Positions 35,563-45,002 of a DNA stretch of 64,000 nucleotides are shown here, piece by piece. The first letter of the stretch is position 1. Each line of letters begins with the position of its first letter. The position numbers and the translations under genes are program-made. The notes below the pieces were generated by a model. The model searched no databases. It worked only from the letters and a program-made list of their open reading frames with translations, and was not told the DNA's origin. Origin of the DNA: Caldilineaceae bacterium (lineage in GTDB: Bacteria > Chloroflexota > Anaerolineae > Caldilineales > Caldilineaceae); the NCBI GenBank assembly GCA_026645575.1, contig JAPKMW010000001.1:303300-367299 (forward strand), read 5' to 3'.

Positions 35563-38160
35563 ATGCTTTGGCAATTTCTCTCGTGGTATTTGGTGTTGCA
35601 ACTGTTGGCGTTGGCCGCACTGCCCTTGACCTTGACGCTCTTTCCCAATCTGCCGGATCGAGGCTATGCCTTTAGCAAAAGTGTCGGCGTGTTGGCGGTG
35701 GGCTTTGTCTTCTGGTTGGGCTATAGCTACAGCCTCTTCCGCAATGAAGCCGGCGGCGCCTGGTTGACTGTAATCCTGGTTGCGGTGGCAAGTTGGGTGA
35801 TTGGTCGGTCAGCAGGGCTAGTCGCCCAAGTGCGGAGTGCGGGGAAGCTGCCGGTCAACTGGCGCTATGTTTTGGGCGTAGAGTTGATCTTTCTGGCCTT
35901 CTTTGCCCTGTGGGCGGTGGTGCGGGCCTATGATCCGCGGGTCGATCACACCGAAGAGCCGATGGATCTGATGTTTATGAACAGCATCTGGGCCAGCGCC
36001 ACCTATCCGCCACAGGATGCCTGGTTGGGCGGCTATGCCATTAGTTACTACTACTTTGGTTATTGGCTGCTCACCACCGTGGGGCGGCTGGCCGGTCAAC
36101 CGCCGGAAATTGCCTATACGCTGGGCCAGGCGAGTTGGTATGGCCTGCTCTGGATTGGCTGCTTTGGCATGGGCTATAATTTGCTGGCGCAGCGCGATGG
36201 CAAGGGGGGGGGACGCTCCACCCTGAGTGGCTTGCTGGCCGGGTTGATGGTGGCGGCCATCGGCAATTTCCAGTCGATCTGGGAGTGGCTGCATGCCAAC
36301 GGCTACAATGTGACTGGCGTGGCGCAATGGTTCGGCGTGCGCGGCTTTCCCGAAGGCGTGCCGCAGACCGGGCAATGGTACATCAGCATGGATTGGTGGT
36401 GGTGGCGCCCCAGCCGGGTCATCAGCGACCGCTGGCTCAATGGCGACCACATGGAGGTGATTGACGAGTTCCCGATCTTCAGCTATGTTCTGGGTGACAA
36501 TCATCCGCATGTGTTGGCGATGCCCTTTGTCATTCTGCTCATTGCGTTATTGTTTAACTTATTCTTAAATCGTCGTCAGCCAGCTATTCCGGTCAATCGC
36601 GAGACGGGCGGCAGCGCCTGGTGGGCGACCTTGCAACAGACGCCCGCCTTTTTGCTGGATCTGGTGCGTAGCCTTGTGCCGGCGGGATTGATTGGCGCCG
36701 TGACTTTGGTTGTCGCTGGTGGGGCGCTGGTCTTTCTCAATACTTGGGACTTTCCGCCCTATTGGTTGTTGTTGATGGTCGTGACCGGCCTCGTTGTCTG
36801 GCGGGGGCTGGGTCAACTGACCACCCTAAGCGGCCTGGCGCGTAGCGGACAAGCCGTGGTGATCGGTGTGATCAGTGGGGCGTTGCTGGTGGTTGGGCTG
36901 TTGCTCTGCTACTGGCCCTATTTCTTGACGGCGCAAAGCCAGGCCGGCGGGATTGTCCCGAATCTCTTCAACCCGTCCCGCCTGCCGCAGTTCTTTTTGA
37001 TGTTTGGCTTTGCGTTGCTGGGTGTGTGTGCGCTGCTGGGGGTGGCCTGGCAGGCATTGGCGCCTGCTGAGCGGGTTCTGAAGACGAGCCATTGGGTGCA
37101 GTTGGGCAGCTTGGCGGCGCTCGTTTATGGCTTGCCGATTCTGTTTTTGATCCTGAGTACGCTCTTTGCGACGACGGTGCGGGGCCAAAGTTTGCTGGCC
37201 GGCAATATGCCTTTGCCACCGGGGGCGACGGATTATCTGCCCTTTATTTTGGATCGGTGGAGTAGTCAGCCGCAGACTTTTTTGGTGGTTGGGGCGCTGC
37301 TGACGCTTGTCCTGTGGATTGGCTTGCGCTATGTCGGCCTGTGGGGAATGACAGCGACGGATGAAACCGCGACCAATGGACGAGCGACGACGATCTTTGT
37401 CCTACTGCTGACGGCTATTGGGTTGCTCCTGGTCTATGCACCTGAATTTGTTTACCTGCGTGATAACTTTGGCACACGCATGAACACCGTCTTCAAATTC
37501 TATTATCAGGCATGGCTGCTCTTTGGACTGGCGGTGAGCTATACGATTGTCGTGGCGTTGTCAAACTGGTCGGTCAAAGCGCCGCTGTCGCTTGGAACAA
37601 ATGTCTTTGCTGGGCTGTCTCTTGTCATAGCGCTGTCGGGCATTCTCTTTCCGCTGGCGGCGACCTATAGCAAGACCGGCGGCTTTGGCGGGACGCCTAC
37701 CTTTGACGCCACGGCTTACCTGGCGCAAGTGGGGCCGGCAGAACTGGCCGCCGCCAACTGGGTGCGCACCAATACGGCGCCCAATGCAATGGTGGTCGAG
37801 AGCAAAGGGGCCAGTTATTGGTCGAATTACAACCGGATCAGCACCATCACGGGGCGGCCCACTTTGTTGGGCTGGGACGGTCATGAATCGCAGTGGCGCG
37901 GTAAGGCGTATGGCGAGATGGCGCAAGGGCGGGTCGAGGCGCTGAAACTGATCTATTGCAGCCGCACCCCGGAGCCGATTGCCCAAGCGCTGGCAACCTG
38001 GAACATTGATTATGTCTACGTTGGGCCAATGGAGCGTAGCCAGTTGCAGATCGGCTGCGCCCCTGATTTTATGACGCCGGAGAATGAACGGGCGCTGGCC
38101 GCTGCTACCGATCTGGCCTTTGCAGAAGGCGATGTCCGAATTTATCAGCGACGACGTTGA
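35563..38160 (+). CDS. YYY-type (DUF2298) polytopic membrane protein, copy 2
   Basis: The 865-residue protein matches the preceding gene along its whole length, including the identical segments PDRGYAFSKSVGVLAVGFVF and HTEEPMDLMFM, then ISYYYFGYWLL, DNHPHVLAMPFVIL, LNTWDFPPYWLLLMV, RMNTVFKFYYQAWLLFG and a C-terminal DYVYVGPME. This is a tandem duplication within the lineage. Differences concentrate in cytoplasmic loops and in the C-terminal soluble part, where this copy has two Cys (YCSRT and GCAPDF) that copy 1 lacks. As for copy 1, no biochemical function is known. A GT-C gene follows 25 bases downstream, so the genes are probably co-transcribed. Confidence 0.85.
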   Translation: MLWQFLSWYLVLQLLALAALPLTLTLFPNLPDRGYAFSKSVGVLAVGFVFWLGYSYSLFRNEAGGAWLTVILVAVASWVIGRSAGLVAQVRSAGKLPVNWRYVLGVELIFLAFFALWAVVRAYDPRVDHTEEPMDLMFMNSIWASATYPPQDAWLGGYAISYYYFGYWLLTTVGRLAGQPPEIAYTLGQASWYGLLWIGCFGMGYNLLAQRDGKGGGRSTLSGLLAGLMVAAIGNFQSIWEWLHANGYNVTGVAQWFGVRGFPEGVPQTGQWYISMDWWWWRPSRVISDRWLNGDHMEVIDEFPIFSYVLGDNHPHVLAMPFVILLIALLFNLFLNRRQPAIPVNRETGGSAWWATLQQTPAFLLDLVRSLVPAGLIGAVTLVVAGGALVFLNTWDFPPYWLLLMVVTGLVVWRGLGQLTTLSGLARSGQAVVIGVISGALLVVGLLLCYWPYFLTAQSQAGGIVPNLFNPSRLPQFFLMFGFALLGVCALLGVAWQALAPAERVLKTSHWVQLGSLAALVYGLPILFLILSTLFATTVRGQSLLAGNMPLPPGATDYLPFILDRWSSQPQTFLVVGALLTLVLWIGLRYVGLWGMTATDETATNGRATTIFVLLLTAIGLLLVYAPEFVYLRDNFGTRMNTVFKFYYQAWLLFGLAVSYTIVVALSNWSVKAPLSLGTNVFAGLSLVIALSGILFPLAATYSKTGGFGGTPTFDATAYLAQVGPAELAAANWVRTNTAPNAMVVESKGASYWSNYNRISTITGRPTLLGWDGHESQWRGKAYGEMAQGRVEALKLIYCSRTPEPIAQALATWNIDYVYVGPMERSQLQIGCAPDFMTPENERALAAATDLAFAEGDVRIYQRRR

Positions 38161-38184
38161 ATTTAACTTTTGAAGCAAGAGTGA

Positions 38185-40104
38185 ATGCTTATGAGCTTTT
38201 TGAGTTTATCACCAACAATGGGAGCGCAACCAGGGCGAGCAGCGGTTCGCAGCGCGTATGGCTGGTTGACAATCGAGCGGGGGGTGTATGGGCTGTTGGC
38301 CCTGCTGGCAGCCGTGATGCGGCTGCTCTGGTTGGGGGGACAACCGCTGACGCCGCTGGAAGCAGGCCATGCCTGGTCGGCCTGGTTGGCGGCGAACGGG
38401 GGGCAGACGACGTTGGCGCCGGCGCCGGATAGTCCGCTCCTCTATACCCTTTCGACCTTGCTCTTCTGGGTATCCGTGCCGAGTGACGCCGTTGCCCGTC
38501 TGCTCCCGGCGCTCTGTGGCATTGGGCTGGTGCTTCTGCTCTGGTATTGGCGCGCCTGGTTGGGGCGCACGGTGGCGCTGCTGGCGGCCTTGCTGGTGGC
38601 GTTCGATCCCTGGTTGACGGCCTATAGCCGGTTGGCTGATAGCGCGATGCTTTCGATCTTTCTGGGCCTATGGACCTTGACCGGCCTGATGCAGGTGGCG
38701 GAGCAGGAAAGTGATAAGGCCGCTTCTGCCTCCTGGCGTACAACCACGGCGCTGGCCTTTGGCCTGTTGTTGGTCAGCGGCCCGCAAGCGTGGAGCCTGC
38801 TAGTGGTGTTGGCGCTCTTTTATTGGCTGTGCGCATCGCCGGCCACCCAGGTGTGGTTACGCCAGTCGGGGTGGTGGGTGCTGGTGGCGGGTGCCGCAAT
38901 CGTTGGCGCCACCGGCTGGCTGGCGCGACCAGAAGGCTTGGGCGCCATTAGCACCAGTTTGACCGTCTGGCTCCAACAGATCACCGGCAGTGATGTCGCA
39001 CCCGTCTACCCGCTGGGATGGCTGGGGTGGCGCTTGTTGTTGGAACAGCCGCTACTGCTTGTCTTTGGCCTGCTGGGCTTAGCGATCTATCGCGGCCAGG
39101 CGCCAACCAATGAAGCGCCAACCGATGAGGCGACGCTAGGGCAGCAACAAGGGTGGTTGCGTTTCTTAACCTTGTGGCTGGTGTGGGGCGTGTTGCTGGT
39201 TTTAGCGCCAGGCCGCACCCCATTGGCGATTGGACTGTTGGCCTTGCCGCTGATCTTCTGGGCTGCCTATGGTCTGACCCTCTTGGTGGAACAAGCGCAG
39301 GGGGCCGTGGCGTGGCGCGAGAATATGCTGCTGATCGCCGTTCTCTCGATTTTGCTGATCTCGTTTACCTTTTGGCTGGCGGCATTGGGCAACAGCACGA
39401 GCTTTGACGCTACACTGGCGCGTACCTTGTTGGTGATTTTGGTGCTGATCTTCTTGATTTTGCTGGCCTACACACTCTGGTTGGATGGCCGGCAGACGCG
39501 ATTGGCGGCGGGGGCGCTCCTGGCGTTGATTTTATTCATGTGTACCATCAGCAGCAACTGGCAACTGAACCAACGTTTTGACCTGGCCTACCCCGACGGC
39601 TTCTTTGCCTCCTATACCAACCCCGATGTGCGCCAACTGGTTGCCAATGTGCAAATGTTGAGCGCCCACCGGCGGGGTGACGCCGGTGAATTGGCGTTGC
39701 AAGTGGAAATGGTCGGGACGCCCGATCCAGTGCTGGGTTGGTATCTGCGCGATATGCGCAACCTAAGTTGGGTGCTGGCGCCGGGCATGGTCGATGGGCA
39801 AAGTCCGCCGGTAATCCTTACCTTATCTCAGGATAGTGCCGTGAATCAATTAGCAGCCAGTTATATGGGCAGTCGCTATGCGCTGCGCGATCACTGGCTG
39901 CCGGCCACGTTGGCGACCGATGCAATACCGGAAAACAGTGCGGCGGCAGAGCTTGGCTTTACCGCCCGTATGCAAGAGCGACTCAACACCCTCTGGTCGG
40001 CGCGCGGGCGCGGCCAGTTGCGCTGGGCGCTCTACCGTGAAGCGCCGGCCATCCCACCCAGCGACGAAGTCATTTTGTGGGTGATGGCGGAAGGTAACCC
40101 GTAA
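38185..40104 (+). CDS. Polytopic GT-C-like membrane protein
   Basis: The 639-residue protein has about 11-12 membrane helices and a C-terminal soluble part of ~180 residues. The first outer loop reads GGQPLTPLEAGHAW, which keeps the Glu of GT-C enzymes, while the usual preceding Asp is not visible. The pattern resembles a subgroup of Chloroflexota membrane glycosyltransferases found beside YYY genes. An ATG lies at 38185 and another two codons later. It follows the second YYY gene by 25 bases and precedes the Agl23-like gene, with an AT-rich palindrome between them. It may be an inactive or non-catalytic partner, or use a different acidic residue; this is inference. Confidence 0.75.
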   Translation: MLMSFLSLSPTMGAQPGRAAVRSAYGWLTIERGVYGLLALLAAVMRLLWLGGQPLTPLEAGHAWSAWLAANGGQTTLAPAPDSPLLYTLSTLLFWVSVPSDAVARLLPALCGIGLVLLLWYWRAWLGRTVALLAALLVAFDPWLTAYSRLADSAMLSIFLGLWTLTGLMQVAEQESDKAASASWRTTTALAFGLLLVSGPQAWSLLVVLALFYWLCASPATQVWLRQSGWWVLVAGAAIVGATGWLARPEGLGAISTSLTVWLQQITGSDVAPVYPLGWLGWRLLLEQPLLLVFGLLGLAIYRGQAPTNEAPTDEATLGQQQGWLRFLTLWLVWGVLLVLAPGRTPLAIGLLALPLIFWAAYGLTLLVEQAQGAVAWRENMLLIAVLSILLISFTFWLAALGNSTSFDATLARTLLVILVLIFLILLAYTLWLDGRQTRLAAGALLALILFMCTISSNWQLNQRFDLAYPDGFFASYTNPDVRQLVANVQMLSAHRRGDAGELALQVEMVGTPDPVLGWYLRDMRNLSWVLAPGMVDGQSPPVILTLSQDSAVNQLAASYMGSRYALRDHWLPATLATDAIPENSAAAELGFTARMQERLNTLWSARGRGQLRWALYREAPAIPPSDEVILWVMAEGNP

Positions 40105-40124
40105 TCGTTAGCTGTAGCATCATG

Positions 40125-40162
40125 AACAATTATTAATTGAAAATTGAGAATTAATAATTGTT
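40125..40162. repeat. AT-rich palindrome, second copy
   Basis: AACAATTATTAATT (40125-40138) and its exact complement (40149-40162) flank a ten-base loop. Size, arm length and loop match the palindrome at 20636-20673, with compensating base changes in both arms. Confidence 0.8.
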
Positions 40163-40199
40163 GTTTGTTAATGGGAAGTGGAGATCTGGGAACTGGTCT

Positions 40200-43100
40200 A
40201 TGAGTACAAAAGAATTGACACGGGAGGGCATGGCGTCGCCAACAGGGGCGTCAACGGTGGCGACGCCAGTACTTGAGGCAAAGAATGGTCAGGCGCCAAA
40301 GCCTACGCTGCTGGATCGCCCTTTGGCTGCGCTGATGGCTTTCAATTGGGAGACGACCGCCTGGATTCTGTTGTTGATCGTGGCGTCCGCCCTCCGTTTT
40401 TACAACGTGGGCGAACGCGCCATGAGCCACGACGAGAGTCTGCATACGCTCTACTCCTATTATCTCTATGATACGGGCAAGTATGAACACAATCCGATGA
40501 TGCATGGGCCGATTCTCTTCCATGCCAATGCCTTTGCCTACTTCCTCTTTGGCGACAGTGACGCTTCGGCGCGCTTCTTCCCGGTGCTGGCCGGCATTGG
40601 CATTGTGGCCATGGCCTGGCGTTTCCGGCGTTATCTTGGCCGGGTTGGCGCATTGGTGACGGGCGTGTTGGTGACGGTCAGTCCGAGCTTGCTCTTCCAC
40701 AGCCGCTATATCCGCGATGACATTTACATTGCCTTCTTCCTCATGGTCTGGATCTACGGCATCTTCCGCTACATGGATACACGGGAACGCAAGTGGCTGG
40801 CCTGGATTATGGTGGGCATGTCGCTCGGCATTCTGGCCATGGAAGCGCACTTTATCAGTGGCGCCATCCTGGGCGCTTTCTTTGTGGGGCTGGCGCTCTG
40901 GCAGGTGGTGGGCCATCGGCTCTGGTTGGCCGTGGCGCCGGTCTTTGCCGCCGGCGGCTTCTGGTATGTCTTGCATGTCCAGGCGCGTGAATTGAGTAAA
41001 CAGGCTGAAACTGCAGCCGAGGGGGCCGCCGACTTGATCAGCCGCAGCAATCGGCTGGAATTTACCGGCTTGGGCGCCATTGCCATTGCCGTCATCATCG
41101 GTTTTGTGCTGATCTACATGGTCATGAATCGCGAAAAGTGGCAACAGTTGCGCCGCAGTGTCCACCTGGACCTGGCAGTCTTCATGTTAACCCTAGTGCT
41201 ACCCTTCACCGGCGCCTTCTTCCTGCCCTTGCTGGGCTGGACTTTGAAGAATAAATTTGACGCTGTGGGCGCCTGGACAACTTTCGAAATAGCAACGGCA
41301 GCATCTATTGTCATCCTGCTCACTGTGTTGGCGGTTGGTATTGCCTATTTCTGGTATGACATGCGTGGGCGCGCCGCACGTCCGGCTGATAGTGAAGCCA
41401 ATGGCGCGCATGGCAGTAATGGTGATGGCGCGGTTGACCCTGCCGCCGAACCGTCCAATCTGGGCCTTAACTTTGTGGTCTGGGCGCAGTTGATGGGGGT
41501 CTTCTGGCTGATCAACATCCTCTTCTATACCACCTTCCTGACCAATCTGCGCAATGGTCTCGCCACCGGTATTGTCGGCTCGCTGGGTTACTGGCTGGCG
41601 CAACAGGAAGTGGCGCGTGGCGGGCAACCAACCTATTACTATCTGCTCATTGCCAGCGTTTATGAATTTCTACCCTGGTTGCTGAGCATTGCCGGCGCCG
41701 GCGCCATTGTCTACTGGCTCTTGAAAAACCGCGATTGGGACCCCGTGCCAGCGACCGATCTGCCGGCGGAACTGTCGGCAACAGCGCAGACTGGCCGTGG
41801 ACCCCGACACGATGACGCCGAATTATTGCGCCATAATCGCGTCTACTTTGTTGTCTTCTGTATCTGGTGGGTGATCGGTTCTTGGCTGGCCTATTCCGTG
41901 GCCGGCGAAAAGATGCCCTGGCTCATCACCCACATGGCCTTGCCCATGTGTGTCCTGGGCGGCTGGTACTTTGGCCGTCTGCTAAACCGCATCGACTGGG
42001 GCGCCGTGCGCGAGCAAAAGGCGTTCTGGCTGATCGGGGTGGCGCCGGGGTTGATTTTTGCTCTGCTGACCCTGGTGGGCGTGACGCGTTCCGCCGATCG
42101 TTCGGTGAGCGCGACCGCCGGCTCCATGCAACGGGTGTTGGCGCTACTCATTACGGTCGGTCTGCTCTACGCCATCTGGTATTGGGCCGCGCGCTTGACC
42201 TGGCGGACGGCAGCGCGTCTGCTGACCATTGGGCTGACAACCTTGCTCTTCCTGTTGACGGTGCGCGTCTCCTTTATGCTCACCTACATCAACTTCGACA
42301 TGGCGACCGAGTATATGGTCTATGCCCATGCCTCGCCCGACATTAAGCGGGCGCTACGAGAAATTGACTCGATCAGTGAGCGCACCGTCGGGGGCCGTAA
42401 CATTGTGGTCGCCTATGACGACGAAAGTTCATGGCCGCTCAGTTGGTACATGCGTCTTTACCCCAACCATAAATTCTATGGCGCCGCACCCAACAGTGAC
42501 TCCATGTCGGCGCCAATCATCATCGTTGGTGATGGCAACTATGACAAAGTCCACCCTTATGTCGAGCGCGATTATGTTAAACGCACCTACCGTCTGGTCT
42601 GGTGGCCGGACATGGATTACTTTAACATGACCTGGGGGCGCCTCTGGAATGCCGTAGTCGATCCCCAACAGCGGGAGCGCATCTTCCAGATCTTCTTCTT
42701 CCGGCGCTACCGTGATACCAATGATTACAGCAAGTTCCGTGATCTCTCTGTGTGGCCCCATCGCAAGGAGTTTGAGATGTGGGTAAAGCGCGATCTGGCA
42801 ACCCAAATCTGGGATCTGGGCGTGGCGCCGGTGGTGAGCGCCGGCAATGATATGGCATCACAAGCGCTGGCAAAAGAGATCGATCTCTCGGCGCTGGCGA
42901 TCTACAACGGCGTCTACGGCGACAAAGCGCTGCTGACCCCGCGCACGTTGGCGATTGCGCCGGATGGCGCCCGTGTGATTGCTGACACCGGCAGTAACCG
43001 TATTGTCGTGCTGGATCGCGACGGCAACTTCCTCCGTACCTTTGGCTCCACTTGTCGTCTGGGTGAAGGGGCTGCCGGTGGTTGTCTCGACCCTGATGGC

Positions 43101-43817
43101 GCCGGCCCGTTAGCGCTGGGCGATGGACAATTCTATGAGCCGTGGGGCGTGGCCGTTGGCGCCGACGGCAAGATCTTTGTTGCGGACACCTGGAATGGTC
43201 GCATTCAGGTCTTTGATAACGAAGGGCGCTTTATCACTAAATGGGGCGCCTTTAGCAGCACCGGCGGCGAGTTGACCGATGCCTTCGCCCTCTTTGGCCC
43301 GCGCGGTCTGGCGATTGCCAACGACGGCAATCTGCTGGTGGCTGACACGGGTAACAAGCGCATTATCAAGTTCACGCCCGATGGCCAGTTGGTGCAACAG
43401 ATCGGCGGCGGCGGTGTGGTCGGTGGTCGCTTTGAGGAGCCGGTTGGGCTGGCCGTCTCGCCCCTTGACGGCAGCGTCTTTGTGGCGGACACCTGGAACC
43501 ATCGGATTCAAAAGCTGACCCCCGCGCTGGAATTTACCGCCGAGTGGCCGGTGCCGGGCTGGGAGTCACAAGATATTGTCGCCAAGCCCTATATTGCCGT
43601 GACCGGCACTGGCGATGTTTACATCACTGACCCTGCGCTCTACCAGGTGCTGGTCTACAACCAAAACGGTGAGATCAAAGCTTCCTTTGGCAAGTTTGGC
43701 ACAGACTCCAACCGCTTTGATCTGCCGACCGGCATTGCCTTTGACCCAGCCACCAATACGGTTGTGGTCAGCGATGCCAACAACAACCGGATTCTCACCT
43801 TCCAACCGGTGCCGTAA
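40200..43817 (+). CDS. Agl23-like GT-C membrane protein with C-terminal NHL repeats
   Basis: I chose the ATG at 40200 (MSTKELTREG). The 1205-residue protein begins with a GT-C-type core (residues ~45-720) with the outer-loop motif ERAMSHDESLHT and KYEHNPMMHGP, RYIRDDIYIAF and EAHFISGA. These resemble the flippase-activity-associated Agl23 family that Chloroflexota share with methanogenic archaea. After a soluble segment comes a set of about five NHL-type repeats (residues ~900-1205), seen in EPWGVAVGADGKIFVADTWN, LAIANDGNLLVADTGNKRI and GLAVSPLDGSVFVADTWNH, which should fold as an outer beta-propeller. The propeller may bind glycans or protein acceptors. The next gene starts with no gap after this stop codon. 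Confidence 0.85.
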   Translation: MSTKELTREGMASPTGASTVATPVLEAKNGQAPKPTLLDRPLAALMAFNWETTAWILLLIVASALRFYNVGERAMSHDESLHTLYSYYLYDTGKYEHNPMMHGPILFHANAFAYFLFGDSDASARFFPVLAGIGIVAMAWRFRRYLGRVGALVTGVLVTVSPSLLFHSRYIRDDIYIAFFLMVWIYGIFRYMDTRERKWLAWIMVGMSLGILAMEAHFISGAILGAFFVGLALWQVVGHRLWLAVAPVFAAGGFWYVLHVQARELSKQAETAAEGAADLISRSNRLEFTGLGAIAIAVIIGFVLIYMVMNREKWQQLRRSVHLDLAVFMLTLVLPFTGAFFLPLLGWTLKNKFDAVGAWTTFEIATAASIVILLTVLAVGIAYFWYDMRGRAARPADSEANGAHGSNGDGAVDPAAEPSNLGLNFVVWAQLMGVFWLINILFYTTFLTNLRNGLATGIVGSLGYWLAQQEVARGGQPTYYYLLIASVYEFLPWLLSIAGAGAIVYWLLKNRDWDPVPATDLPAELSATAQTGRGPRHDDAELLRHNRVYFVVFCIWWVIGSWLAYSVAGEKMPWLITHMALPMCVLGGWYFGRLLNRIDWGAVREQKAFWLIGVAPGLIFALLTLVGVTRSADRSVSATAGSMQRVLALLITVGLLYAIWYWAARLTWRTAARLLTIGLTTLLFLLTVRVSFMLTYINFDMATEYMVYAHASPDIKRALREIDSISERTVGGRNIVVAYDDESSWPLSWYMRLYPNHKFYGAAPNSDSMSAPIIIVGDGNYDKVHPYVERDYVKRTYRLVWWPDMDYFNMTWGRLWNAVVDPQQRERIFQIFFFRRYRDTNDYSKFRDLSVWPHRKEFEMWVKRDLATQIWDLGVAPVVSAGNDMASQALAKEIDLSALAIYNGVYGDKALLTPRTLAIAPDGARVIADTGSNRIVVLDRDGNFLRTFGSTCRLGEGAAGGCLDPDGAGPLALGDGQFYEPWGVAVGADGKIFVADTWNGRIQVFDNEGRFITKWGAFSSTGGELTDAFALFGPRGLAIANDGNLLVADTGNKRIIKFTPDGQLVQQIGGGGVVGGRFEEPVGLAVSPLDGSVFVADTWNHRIQKLTPALEFTAEWPVPGWESQDIVAKPYIAVTGTGDVYITDPALYQVLVYNQNGEIKASFGKFGTDSNRFDLPTGIAFDPATNTVVVSDANNNRILTFQPVP

Positions 43818-44915
43818 ATGAAAGCGCCGGTAGCCCCAGTGCCTGATCGTAGGGGCAAGATAATTCTTGCCCCTACGATCAGGCACTGGGGGCTGTTGCT
43901 CTTTGTCATTGTGTCTTTGTGCTTTGCCGTAGGCTCAGTAAGGGCAATGCCGTTAACCCAAGCGCCGATTGTTTCACCATCCGCGATCAGTACACCGACG
44001 CCCGTTGCCAATGGCAATCATAACGAAAGGGCGCCGGAACAGTATGTGGTGAAAGCCGGCGATACGCTCTGGCAGGTGGCGTTGGAGATGGGGATCGATG
44101 TGGCGCTGATGCCCTGTGCGGTGGCGCCGACGTTTCGCCCGGAACAGCCGTTGGTGATTGGCAATGCGCTCGAACGGTTGCCGCCGGAACAGTGGTGTCA
44201 TGCCGTGCAGCCGGGGGAGACGCTGGCAACCATTGCCGCCACTTATGGTGTATCGGTAAAGCAAATTTATCAGATCGCTTGGAATGGCTTAACGAATACG
44301 CCAGTAGAGGCTGTACAGTTGACGCCAGGCGATTACTTGCGCATCCCCTTGCCGCCGGCGCCAACCGACACAACCGGCTCGCCTTCGTTTCTGAACTGGA
44401 TGCTAAACCAGCCGGTCAACACGTCGCCCTTTACCGTGCTGGCGGTAGGTGGCCCCTTTGCTGAAGAGAAGCAACTGTTACAGCGTCTGGGCGAACGGGC
44501 TTTACAGCCGATGAACCAACCAGGCGCCGTGCCGGCCAACTGGCCCTATGGCAGCGGCGTCTTTCACTGGCCGCTGGCCGGCTGGTTGACACAGGGCTAT
44601 CGCTATGATCATCGGGCGATTGATATTGCTGCGCCGACCGGCACCCCCATCCTGGCGGCTGATCGGGGGGTGGTGGTGCGAGCCGGGTGGAATCAACAGG
44701 GCTATGGTCTCTTTGTCATTATCGACCACAACATTGATTATGTCACGCTCTATGCGCACCTGAGTGAAGTACTGGTAGAGGAGGGGCAGGTGGTGGCGCA
44801 AGGTGATTTGATCGGCAAGGTCGGTTCGACCGGCAACAGCACCGGCCCCCATCTCCATTTTGAAATTCGCGACTTTGGTCGCTTAACCAATCCACTGGAA
44901 TTATTGACGCGGTAA
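43818..44915 (+). CDS. Secreted LysM and M23 (lysostaphin-type) peptidase
   Basis: The 365-residue protein begins with a basic stretch and a signal peptide (HWGLLLFVIVSLCFAVGSVRA). LysM-type segments at about 75-175 follow (QYVVKAGDTLWQVALEMGI, HAVQPGETLATIAATYGV) and bind peptidoglycan. The C-terminal M23 domain shows Zn-ligand motifs in YDHRAIDIAAPTG, LYAHLS and GPHLHFEI, so it should cut peptide bonds in the cell wall. The ATG at 43818 directly follows the upstream stop codon and has no ribosome binding site. The first ~28 codons are formed by a palindromic repeat (43832-43894), so the true start may instead be a TTG near 43895 with GGGGG before it. Confidence 0.87.
   Translation: MKAPVAPVPDRRGKIILAPTIRHWGLLLFVIVSLCFAVGSVRAMPLTQAPIVSPSAISTPTPVANGNHNERAPEQYVVKAGDTLWQVALEMGIDVALMPCAVAPTFRPEQPLVIGNALERLPPEQWCHAVQPGETLATIAATYGVSVKQIYQIAWNGLTNTPVEAVQLTPGDYLRIPLPPAPTDTTGSPSFLNWMLNQPVNTSPFTVLAVGGPFAEEKQLLQRLGERALQPMNQPGAVPANWPYGSGVFHWPLAGWLTQGYRYDHRAIDIAAPTGTPILAADRGVVVRAGWNQQGYGLFVIIDHNIDYVTLYAHLSEVLVEEGQVVAQGDLIGKVGSTGNSTGPHLHFEIRDFGRLTNPLELLTR
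43832..43894. repeat. Near-perfect palindrome encoding the N terminus of the LysM-M23 protein
   Basis: The left arm (43832-43860) and right arm (43865-43894) pair over ~28 bases around the loop TAAT, with one extra G on the right. The arms contain TCGTAGGGGCAAGA, sharing TCGTAGGGGCA with the palindrome at 1778. In frame the element encodes the residues just before the signal-peptide hydrophobic core. Confidence 0.9.
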
Positions 44916-44970
44916 CACGACAACGGATGAAGATGGTAATGGATGTTTGTGTTGTCGTTACATGATTCCA

Positions 44971-44976
44971 TATAAA
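44971..44976 (+). promoter_or_regulatory. Possible -10 box for the PA14/NHL GT-C gene
   Basis: TATAAA lies 26 bases before the chosen ATG; the -35 candidate TTGTGT at 18 bases is weak. Confidence 0.3.
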
Positions 44977-45002
44977 ACGCGTGTTTTTAGGTGCAATCAT
45001 CT

